A DNA stretch of 64,000 nucleotides, taken from positions 289,822 to 353,821 of the forward strand of contig NZ_CP095096.1 in assembly GCF_025561445.1 (NCBI RefSeq), given 5' to 3'. Below the pieces are notes generated by a model, which made no database searches, was not told where the DNA came from, and worked only from the letters and a program-made list of their open reading frames with translations. A program made the translations under genes and the position numbers. Below, in pieces: positions 57,101-64,000 of the stretch (position 1 is its first letter; every line of letters begins with the position of its first letter). Origin of the DNA: Staphylococcus sp. IVB6181. Its GTDB lineage: Bacteria > Bacillota > Bacilli > Staphylococcales > Staphylococcaceae.

Positions 57101-59381
57101 CAACACAGAAGTGACATTTAGTGACGGTACAAAAGTAGTTGTTCCTAAAGGAAACAAAGGAGATAAAGGTGAAGACGGTACATCTGTCACAATCACAAAC
57201 TCTGAAGTACAACCAGACGGCTCAACTAAAGTTACATTCAGCGATGGTCGAGAAATCACTATCCCTAAAGGTGAAAAAGGCGATAAAGGCGATACTGGTG
57301 CAGCAGGTCAAAACGGAACTTCAGTAACAGTAACAAATACAGAAGTTCAACCTGACGGTTCAACGAAAGTAGTCTTCAGTGACGGTAAATCTCTAGTTAT
57401 CCCTAAAGGTCAAAATGGTGAGGATGGTCAATCTATTACAGTAAGATCAACAGCACCAGATGCGGATGGTAATACAGTTGTGACATTCTCTGATGGCTCA
57501 ACAATCACTATCCCTAAAGGCGTTAAAGGAGACAAAGGAGATACAGGTGCAGCCGGCACAAATGGTGTGGATGGAAAATCAGTCACTATTACTGGTACAA
57601 CGCAAACACCAGACGGTAACACAGAAGTAACGTTCAGCGATGGCACAAAAGTAGTCGTTCCTAAAGGAAACAAAGGTGATAAAGGTGAAGACGGTACGTC
57701 TGTCACAATCACAAACTCTGAAGTACAACCAGATGGCTCAACTAAAGTGACGTTCAGTGATGGCAGAGAAATCACTATCCCTAAAGGTGAAAAAGGCGAT
57801 AAAGGTGACGCAGGTGAAAACGGAACTTCAGTAACAGTATCAAGTACAGAAGTTCAACCTGACGGTTCAACAAAAGTAGTCTTCAGCGATGGCAAATCTC
57901 TTGTTATTCCAAAAGGTGAAAAAGGTGATGATGGCCAATCAATCACAGTAAGATCAACAGCACCAGACGCTGATGGCAATACAGTTGTAACATTCTCAGA
58001 TGGTTCACATGCTGTGATTCCTAAAGGAGATAGAGGTGCAGATGGTACTTCAGTAACTATTACAGGAACTGAAACATTACCTAGCGGTGATATCAAAGTT
58101 ACATTCAGTGATGGTCATGAAATTATCGTTCCAAAAGGTGCGAAAGGCGATGCTGGTCAATCTGTTACAGTCGTAAGACATTCTAAAACTCCTGAAGGCA
58201 ACACAGTTGTTGATTTCAGTGACGGCAGCAGCATTACTATTCCAAAAGGCGACAAAGGCGATAAAGGTGAAGACGGTACATCTGTAACAGTCAAAGATTC
58301 ACATCCTGATGCGGATGGCAACACAGTTGTAGAATTCAGCGATGGCAATACTATCACAGTCTTAAAAGGCAAAGATGGCAAAGACGGTAAAGATGGCAAA
58401 TCAATTACTGTAGTCGGACAAAAAGTTGATCCAAACGGAAACACAATCGTTGTCTTCAGTGACGGTCGTGAAATCACAATTCCAAAAGGCAAAGATGGTG
58501 CATCAGTATCTGTAAAAGATTACCACTTTGACCATGATGGCAATACAATTGTTGAGTTCAGCGACGGTAATACAATTACAGTCTTAAGAGGTAACGACGG
58601 TCTTGACGGTCGTGATGGCCGCGACGGCAGAGATGGACGTGATGGCAGAAACGCAGTACCGACTCCACCTGCATATATCGTTAATAACTACATTGATGCA
58701 TATAACACAAATGTAATCATCTTCAGTGATGGTCAACGTGTTGAAATTCCATGCAATGCTTATGGATATCCTGTTGCAATTGTAGGATATAACCATGATG
58801 CAATTGGTAATGTGGTATTACAATGTGCAGATAATACAAGAATTATCGTACCTTGTACAAAACCAGTCACACCAAAAGTGTCAATTCCAATGATTCCATT
58901 GGTACCAGCACAACCAAGTGTTCCTGTACAACCACAAGTACCTGTAACACCACAAGTACCAGTAACACCGCAAGTACCTGTAACACCACAAATACCGGTG
59001 GCACCGCAAGTACCAGTGGCACCGCAAGTATCAGTGGCACCGCAAGTACCGGTGACACCGACAACAAACAGAAATAAAAATGTACCAACAGGTACTGTTG
59101 AAACTACTCCAGTACAACCAAAATCTGTTGGACATACACATTACGTGAATGTGGGTCAAAAAGATACGAATAAATTTGCTGGTAAACACCTTGAACATAA
59201 AGTGGTTTATCACAATGTAGAACAACCTAAAGCAGCACCAGTACAACAACCAGAAAAATCAGCGCAATCATTACCTGATACAGGTTCTGACGAAACAGCA
59301 CCATTATTATATGGTTCATTGCTTGCTGGTTTAGGTGCAGCATCAGTACTTGGATCAAAACGTCGTAAAGATGAAGAATAA
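51139..59381 (+). pseudogene. Giant collagen-like LPXTG surface protein, frameshifted at an A7 tract
   Basis: The intended product is about 2750 residues. It starts with a YSIRK signal ([19 protein letters not shown] after GGAGG). At the A7 run 51414-51420 the frame fails: with eight A residues it would read [18 protein letters not shown] and join the long frame. Then follow a unique region, a G5-like segment and an Ig-like domain, and from about 53233 to 58650 some 40 modules in which a roughly 30-residue unit ending FSDG-xx-V-IPKG alternates with short Gly-X-Y runs (GDKGDRGLTGATGANG). A Pro/Val-rich stalk, LPDTG, a membrane helix and RRKDEE end it. As written, translation stops after 112 residues; it may be phase-variable. 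Confidence 0.88.
53233..58650 (+). repeat. About 40 alternating beta-module / Gly-X-Y repeats
   Basis: Each unit has the plan SITVxSTxxxPDGNTxVxFSDG, a short basic strand ending IPKG, and 2-13 Gly-X-Y triplets. I count 40 such units by eye. Blocks of several units are themselves repeated, for example the SETTPEGNTKVTFSDG to TSTQVQPDGSTK stretch, which occurs twice. Confidence 0.9.
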
Positions 59382-59403
59382 TACTATGATTTGAGTATAA
59401 AAG

Positions 59404-59431
59404 GAATCAGGCTTCGGCCTGGTTCTTTTTT
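59404..59431 (+). terminator. Terminator of the collagen-like gene
   Basis: GAATCAGGC (59404-59412)-TTCG-GCCTGGTTC (59417-59425) forms a UUCG-capped stem, followed by six T residues. Confidence 0.92.
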
Positions 59432-59507
59432 AATAGTGAATGAAAACGCTTTCTTATTTTAGGATTTTTGAATTGAATAAATTTAAGTAACTTTCTGAAA
59501 AATAATG

Positions 59508-59536
59508 TTGACTTTTTCACTCAGTGTTTGTAAGAT
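59508..59536 (+). promoter_or_regulatory. Promoter of the metNIQ operon
   Basis: TTGACT (59508-59513), 17-bp spacer, TAAGAT (59531-59536), directly before the SAM riboswitch. Confidence 0.7.
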
Positions 59537-59561
59537 ATGGAATATAAATGAATTGAATATA

Positions 59562-59675
59562 ACTCTTATCCAGAGAGGCGGAGGGACAGGCCCTGTGAAG
59601 CCTCGGCAACAGAATTAATGATGATCATTAATAACTGTGCCAATTCCTGCAGTGAGATACTGTGAAGATGAGACG
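59562..59675 (+). ncRNA. SAM-I riboswitch (S-box) aptamer
   Basis: The conserved S-box core is present: CTTATCCAGAGAGGCGGAGG, GACAGGCCCTGTGAAGCC, CGGCAAC and the closing GATGAGA that pairs with TCTTATC (P1). With SAM bound, the downstream terminator forms and the methionine importer operon is shut off. Confidence 0.95.
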
Positions 59676-59691
59676 AGCCGATATATTATAT

Positions 59692-59733
59692 CCCGAGGAC
59701 TTGTTTCATTAGTCCTCGGGATTTTCTTCTTTT
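59692..59733 (+). terminator. Expression-platform terminator of the S-box
   Basis: CCCGAGGACT (59692-59701) pairs perfectly with AGTCCTCGGG (59711-59720), then ATTTTCTTCTTTT. Confidence 0.92.
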
Positions 59734-59793
59734 GGAATTATCACAAATTAAGAAAAATTCATTCATTTCAAATTATTAGAGGGGGATTTACCT

Positions 59794-60814
59794 ATGATTG
59801 AGTTCAAGGATGTCAATAAAACATTCCGTAAACGCTCAACAAAAATTCAAGCTTTAAAAGATGTCAGTTTCACTGTAGAACGACAAGAAATTTTTGGGGT
59901 TATCGGGTACAGTGGTGCAGGTAAAAGTACTTTAATCCGACTAGTGAATAAGCTTGAAGATGCAACATCAGGAGACATTATTGTAGATGGTCATAACATT
60001 AATCAATATAACAAAAAAGAATTGCGCAAAGTTAAAAAGAATATAGGAATGATTTTCCAGCATTTCAACTTGCTTAATTCTAAAACAGTATTCAATAACG
60101 TAGCAATGCCGCTCATCCTTGAAGGCAAGAAGAAGCAATACATACAAGCAAAAGTCGAAGAAATGCTTGATTTCGTAGGGTTAGCTGATAAAGGGTCACA
60201 GTATCCTAATGAGCTTTCAGGCGGTCAAAAGCAAAGAGTTGCGATTGCACGTTGCATTAGTGACGGATCCTAAAATCTTGTTATGTGATGAAGCAACAAG
60301 TGCGTTAGACCCTGCAACAACGGATTCGATTCTGCATTTGTTAAAACGCGTCAATCAAACATTTGATGTCACAATTTTGTTAATTACACACGAAATGAGT
60401 GTGATTCAACAGATTTGCGATAAAGTTGCGGTAATGGAACAAGGCAGTGTTATAGAACTCGGCAGTGTCTTAGATGTTTTCAGCCATCCTAAGACAAAGA
60501 CAGCTAAGAGCTTCGTCTCAACCGTTATCAGTACAGATATCAGCGATAAAATGATTCATCAATTACCAACTGATGATAATAATTATTTAGATGTCAAAGT
60601 GTACTTAGAAGGTTCGCAGCTTGGTCTCTCAGTGATTCAGACATTAATTAAAGATTTCAAGCTGGATGTGAATGTTATCTATGCATCGATGTCAGACATT
60701 CAAGATACTTCAGTGGGTTATCTGACATTACGAATTAAAGGTTCAGATGAAGAAAAGCAACGTGCCTTTGATTACTTGAAGCAAAATAATATTGAATTTG
60801 AGGAGGTAAAATAA
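59794..60814 (+). pseudogene. metN: MetN, methionine importer ATPase, frameshifted after the signature motif
   Basis: MetN powers methionine uptake. Walker [10 protein letters not shown] and signature [13 protein letters not shown] lie in the first frame (to 60273); Walker B ILLCDEATSALDP and the C-terminal NIL-type domain lie in a second frame that reaches 60814. The join reads GCA-CGT-TGC-ATT, where homologues need CGT-GCA-TTA (ARALVTDP), so one extra T at about 60252-60253 breaks it. The intact protein would have about 340 residues. The first gene of an S-box operon, it is 1 nt from metI. If the lesion is real, this methionine importer cannot work unless another ATPase serves it. Confidence 0.9.
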
Positions 60815-60815
60815 C

Positions 60816-61475
60816 ATGCTCGGTTCAACTTTAGATTCTTCTCAATTACTTGAAGCTTTATATCAAACACTGCTAATGGTTTCTATTTCGTTAGTTATCG
60901 GTGCATTAATCGGTATTCCATTAGGTGTGTTACTAGTTGTCACAAAGAAAGACGGCATTTGGGAAAATAAAGTAATTTATCATGTTCTTAATCCGGTGAT
61001 TAACGTACTGCGTTCTGTACCTTTCATCATCTTATTGATTGCGATTGTACCATTCACGAAATTAGTTGTAGGTACATCAATCGGAACAGCAGCTGCAATA
61101 GTACCGCTTACTGTTTATGTAGCGCCCTATATTGCAAGACTCGTTGAGAACTCATTGCTTGAAGTGAGTTCAGGTGTGATTGAAGCAGCGAATGCGATGG
61201 GAGCATCTCCTATTCAAATTATCCGCTACTTCTTATTACCAGAGGCATTAGGATCATTAATTTTAGCATTAACCACAGCAATTATCGGTTTAATCGGAGC
61301 TACTGCGATGGCAGGTGCTGTCGGAGGCGGCGGTATTGGTGACTTAGCTTTAGCTTATGGTTACCAGCGTTTCGATACAATCGTCATTGTGATTACAGTC
61401 ATTATCTTAGTTATTATGGTTCAGCTGATTCAATCTCTAGGGAATGTATTAGCTAAGAAAATCAGAAGAAATTAA
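60816..61475 (+). CDS. metI: MetI, methionine importer permease
   Basis: The 219-residue protein has five or six membrane helices and the permease EAA loop GVIEAANAMGASPIQIIRYFLLPEALGS, as well as LRSVPFIILLIAIVPF, both typical of MetI. It forms the channel for D/L-methionine with MetN. GAGGAGG precedes the ATG. It lies in metNIQ under the SAM riboswitch. It is intact although metN is broken. Confidence 0.92.
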   Translation: MLGSTLDSSQLLEALYQTLLMVSISLVIGALIGIPLGVLLVVTKKDGIWENKVIYHVLNPVINVLRSVPFIILLIAIVPFTKLVVGTSIGTAAAIVPLTVYVAPYIARLVENSLLEVSSGVIEAANAMGASPIQIIRYFLLPEALGSLILALTTAIIGLIGATAMAGAVGGGGIGDLALAYGYQRFDTIVIVITVIILVIMVQLIQSLGNVLAKKIRRN

Positions 61476-61498
61476 TTTAAAAAGGGGCAATTCGTTCA

Positions 61499-62344
61499 AT
61501 GAAGAAATTATTAGTACTAGCAATCGCATTTGTCGTTATTCTTGCGGCATGCGGGAAGAAAGATGATAACAAAACAGTTACAGTCGGTGTAGCATCTAAC
61601 GAAACAAAAGTTTGGGATAAAGTCGCAGAATTAGCGGAAAAAGATGGTATTACAGTAAAAGTAAAACAATTCTCAGATTATAACGTACCGAACAAAGCGC
61701 TGAACGATGGGGATATCGATATGAACGCATTCCAACACTTTGCATTCTTAGATCAATATGAAAAAGCTAACAAAGGTACAAAGATTACGCCAATCCGTAC
61801 AACAGTATTCGCACCATTAGGTATTTACTCTAAAAAAATCAAAGATATTAAAGAACTGAAAGACGGAGCTAAAGTGATTATTCCTAACGACGTATCTAAC
61901 CAAGCACGTGCGTTAAAACTTTTAGAAAAAGCTGGCTATATCAAACTTTCTAAAGACTTCGGCTTAAAAGGCGGAATCAAAGATATCGTTGAAAATAAGA
62001 AAAAATTAGATATTAAAGCAGTAGATGCGCAACAAACAGCACGTGCATTAGACGATGTGGATATTTCAGTTATCAACAATGGTGTAGCAACTAAAGCTGG
62101 TTTAGATGCGAAAAAAGATCCAATCTACTTAGAAAGTGATGACGCGAAAGCTTCACAACCATACATCAACATTATCGCTGTTAACTCTAAAGACAAAGAT
62201 AATAAAACATTGAAAAAAGTTGCGGAACTTTACCACTCTAAAGAAGCACGCAAAGCATTAAAAAAAGAAACAAAAGACGGTGAAATCATCGTTGACTTAA
62301 AACAAGATGAAATCAAAAAAATCAGTGATGATTTGAAAAAATAA
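61499..62344 (+). CDS. metQ: MetQ, methionine-binding lipoprotein
   Basis: The 281-residue NlpA-family lipoprotein has a short signal with lipobox LAAC. The binding domain shows VKVKQFSDYNVPNKALNDGD, NAFQHFAFLDQY and PNDVSNQARALKLLE, all conserved in MetQ. It delivers methionine to MetI. It is the last gene of the S-box operon and is followed by a terminator. Confidence 0.92.
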   Translation: MKKLLVLAIAFVVILAACGKKDDNKTVTVGVASNETKVWDKVAELAEKDGITVKVKQFSDYNVPNKALNDGDIDMNAFQHFAFLDQYEKANKGTKITPIRTTVFAPLGIYSKKIKDIKELKDGAKVIIPNDVSNQARALKLLEKAGYIKLSKDFGLKGGIKDIVENKKKLDIKAVDAQQTARALDDVDISVINNGVATKAGLDAKKDPIYLESDDAKASQPYINIIAVNSKDKDNKTLKKVAELYHSKEARKALKKETKDGEIIVDLKQDEIKKISDDLKK

Positions 62345-62363
62345 ATTAATCTAGTTTTCTTGA

Positions 62364-62395
62364 AAGCATACTTAATTTAGGTATGCTTTTTTTTT
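62364..62395 (+). terminator. Terminator of metNIQ
   Basis: AAGCATAC (62364-62371) pairs with GTATGCTT (62381-62388), followed by a run of about eight T residues. Confidence 0.9.
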
Positions 62396-62408
62396 ATCTG
62401 GTATCTTA

Positions 62409-62538
62409 TTGATAAAGATATTTTAAAATCTAAAGATTAAAGTAATTAAGGGACAGTAAATGAAAAGGGATATGCAGTATAAACTAAGCCATAGCTAGTT
62501 TTAAAGGTCGTAATCTTTATTGAGTGCGACCTTTTTTT
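62409..62538 (+). ncRNA. Possible small RNA or tiny-ORF transcript
   Basis: A promoter-like TTGATA (62409-62414), 16-bp spacer, TAAAGA (62431-62436) precedes a terminator hairpin AAAGGTCG (62503-62510)/CGACCTTT (62527-62534) with a T-run. Between them is a 12-codon ORF from 62460 behind GGGA. A short stable RNA is the simplest reading, but evidence is weak. The remainder up to 62780 is AT-rich with nothing else recognised. Confidence 0.35.
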
Positions 62539-62782
62539 AATGTTATAGGGAAATCCCTGATTTTGTATTTAATTTTAATTAATTTTTGAAAAGTATTCAA
62601 TTCTGAACAACTTTGTTATATGATAGTTAGGTTAATTCTCACAAGAGAACCCCTTTAACACACACTTCGCAAACGACCCTTTTTGTTTGCATTTCACTTT
62701 TAACTACACTTTTTATTCACTTTTATATCCATTTTTATGATTTATCTTGCGTTATTTTATCAACTTAATAGGAGCAGCAACT

Positions 62783-63604
62783 ATGGACTGTACATACAAT
62801 ATTTTTACTTCAACTTTTTGTAATTTCGAATTAATGCATAACAGCCAGTACATTACAGTATATTTTGTGATAAGCGGCAGAGCAAAAATGATCATGGATG
62901 AAAGGAAAGCTGAGTATTCGGCAGGAGATATCTTTATCACTACGCCGGAAATGAGAGTCTCGCATATCCAAAGTATTAAAGGCAGTATTATTTGTCTGTC
63001 TATTAATAAAATCCACTTTAATAAATACTATTTAAGAATCTCGGGGAAAATCAAGAAAACACATGAAATCAAATGCGGCATGAAGAAAGCTATGCTGAAC
63101 TATATTCGTTATGTGTATGAGGAAGATCTGCTGATGGCAGATATTAATGTCATTAAACTGATTAATTATATGCATATATATTATAGTGAATTTGATAGTT
63201 ATATATTTAACTTCACGAGAAATGAAATAATAGTTAAAGCGATTACACATATTAATAATAACTATAAAGCACCTTTGGCATTGGGGGATGTTGCACAATG
63301 TTTATTTGTGAACAGCAGCTTTCTTTCGAGAAAGTTTAAAGCTGAAATGCGCATGGGTTTTAGTGAATATGTCAGACGCATCAAACTTTATCGTTTCGCA
63401 GAAGACTTGCTGGTCAGCGGTAATGAAAAAGAACTGTGGAAAACGTATCATTTTGCTAGTTACCGTACCTTTTTGAAGAACTTTAAATCGCAATTCAACA
63501 TGACACCGACAGAGTTTATATTGCAATCAAAACAATGCAAAATCGAAGAAAAAACAGTAACTGAAAACATTTACAAACAAGCTTTAGAATATTTAAAAGA
63601 ATAA
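62783..63604 (+). CDS. AraC family transcriptional regulator
   Basis: The 273-residue protein has an N-terminal cupin-like sensing part (ITVYFVISGRAKMIMDER, SAGDIFITTP) and a C-terminal AraC double helix-turn-helix (IVKAITHINNNYKAPLAL, then SSFLSRKFKAEM and a second helix unit ending NMTPTEFIL). ATG 62783 follows AATAGGAG. The frame is open from 62747 without a site. It directly precedes a YSIRK surface-protein gene in the same direction and may control it; a dyad CTTAAC-GTTAAG lies between them. Ligand unknown. In staphylococci AraC regulators such as Rbf and Rsp control biofilm and surface genes. Confidence 0.87.
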   Translation: MDCTYNIFTSTFCNFELMHNSQYITVYFVISGRAKMIMDERKAEYSAGDIFITTPEMRVSHIQSIKGSIICLSINKIHFNKYYLRISGKIKKTHEIKCGMKKAMLNYIRYVYEEDLLMADINVIKLINYMHIYYSEFDSYIFNFTRNEIIVKAITHINNNYKAPLALGDVAQCLFVNSSFLSRKFKAEMRMGFSEYVRRIKLYRFAEDLLVSGNEKELWKTYHFASYRTFLKNFKSQFNMTPTEFILQSKQCKIEEKTVTENIYKQALEYLKE

Positions 63605-63729
63605 ATAAAACTAAATAATAATCATATTCTAGTTGGTTACACTTTTTTACTTTAGACATACACTATTTTTACTATTCATTTGATGTTCATCTTTTTTTGT
63701 CGAAAATACGTTAATATAAATTTTGTTCT

Positions 63730-63749
63730 CTTAACGAGCAACAGTTAAG
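63730..63749. promoter_or_regulatory. Dyad upstream of the third YSIRK gene
   Basis: CTTAAC (63730-63735) and GTTAAG (63744-63749) with an 8-bp spacer, 61 bp before the start codon. Possibly a regulator site or an mRNA leader hairpin. Confidence 0.35.
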
Positions 63750-63809
63750 GGATGAAAATAAAGTCATCATTTTCAGCATATAGACAAAGATACAACGGAG
63801 GAACCATCA

Positions 63810-64000
63810 ATGAAACAACAATCAAAGAGAAGACTTGATTTTCTGCCGAATAAGCAAAACAAGTATTCAATCCGTAAATTTACGGTAGGCACCGCTTCTA
63901 TCCTCGTAGGAGCAACATTCTTGTTTGGACTCAGCCATGAGGCGCAAGCAGCAGAAGAACAAACACCAAATGACGTTACAGTACAATCTCAATCTGTAAA
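63810..64000 (+). CDS. YSIRK-type surface protein, N-terminal part (cut by window edge)
   Basis: The 63 visible codons encode [19 protein letters not shown], then [21 protein letters not shown] and a signal-peptidase-like AQA-AEE site, followed by a Gln/Thr/Val-rich start of the mature chain. This is the septum-directed YSIRK/GS signal of LPXTG surface proteins. An ACGGAGGAA site precedes ATG 63810. The mature protein lies beyond the window, so its domains cannot be named. It is the third YSIRK gene within 18 kb and follows the AraC gene. Confidence 0.85.
   Translation, partial: MKQQSKRRLDFLPNKQNKYSIRKFTVGTASILVGATFLFGLSHEAQAAEEQTPNDVTVQSQSV

Noticed and set aside
53363..58492. Many minus-strand Pro/Ser/Val-rich ORFs across the collagen-like gene
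   Set aside because: Antisense reading of Gly-X-Y and FSDG repeats; the regular spacing reflects the sense repeat.
53233..58650. CRISPR-like periodic repeats
   Set aside because: The repeats are coding, of unequal length and translate into conserved protein modules; there are no unique spacers or cas genes.

Overview
The window is a low-GC Firmicutes chromosome segment from a Staphylococcus. Three surface proteins carry the staphylococcal/streptococcal YSIRK signal. The Kdp, metNIQ, TenA, ald-tdcB-permease and DHA2 efflux genes are of staphylococcal type, and the regulatory signals (BirA operator, S-box, cre, Rex-like and SigB-like sites) fit. No phage, transposase, rRNA or CRISPR was seen. 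The gene set and the number of interrupted genes would fit a food-associated coagulase-negative species of the S. carnosus/S. simulans group; the species is an inference.

Layout. 1-5141: LysR regulator (cut by the edge) divergent from an ABC importer operon (ATPase, lipoprotein, fused permease) plus a phosphoesterase. 5190-8907: a 31-residue basic peptide gene, a Fic protein behind twin repeats, a betaine/choline-type (BCCT) transporter broken by an in-frame stop, and a lone Vsr endonuclease. 8958-17034: kdpDE divergent from kdpFABC plus a 51-residue membrane protein. 17035-17575: intergenic stretch and a 25-residue PSM-like peptide gene. 17739-22875: patatin, TenA, BirA-controlled bioY-bioD-bioA and an acetoacetate decarboxylase. 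23050-34219: frameshifted lipoprotein, two SDR enzymes, MarR, two related unknown proteins, a membrane-bound glutamate-synthase-like enzyme, a DHA2 efflux pump, a DUF1445 protein and an orphan XRE/IrrE protein. 34556-46106: ald (frameshifted)-tdcB-permease, large catalase, Dcu transporter, efflux/DUF4811/TetR locus, AlkA-type glycosylase and tRNA-Ser. 46221-64000: surface-protein region with a CshA-like adhesin, a giant collagen-like protein (frameshifted near its start), SAM-riboswitch-controlled metNIQ (metN frameshifted), an AraC regulator and the start of a third YSIRK protein.

Two themes stand out. First, five genes are interrupted by single lesions (BCCT, lipoprotein, ald, collagen-like protein, metN); two lesions lie in A7 tracts. 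They may be true decay, phase variation or sequence error. Second, the surface region is architecturally unusual: the collagen-like protein alternates about 40 short beta-type modules with Gly-X-Y runs, and the CshA-like adhesin contains exact 318-bp tandem repeats. Several tiny genes escape normal ORF thresholds: kdpF, the 51-residue protein after kdpC, the PSM-like peptide and the 31-residue basic peptide.
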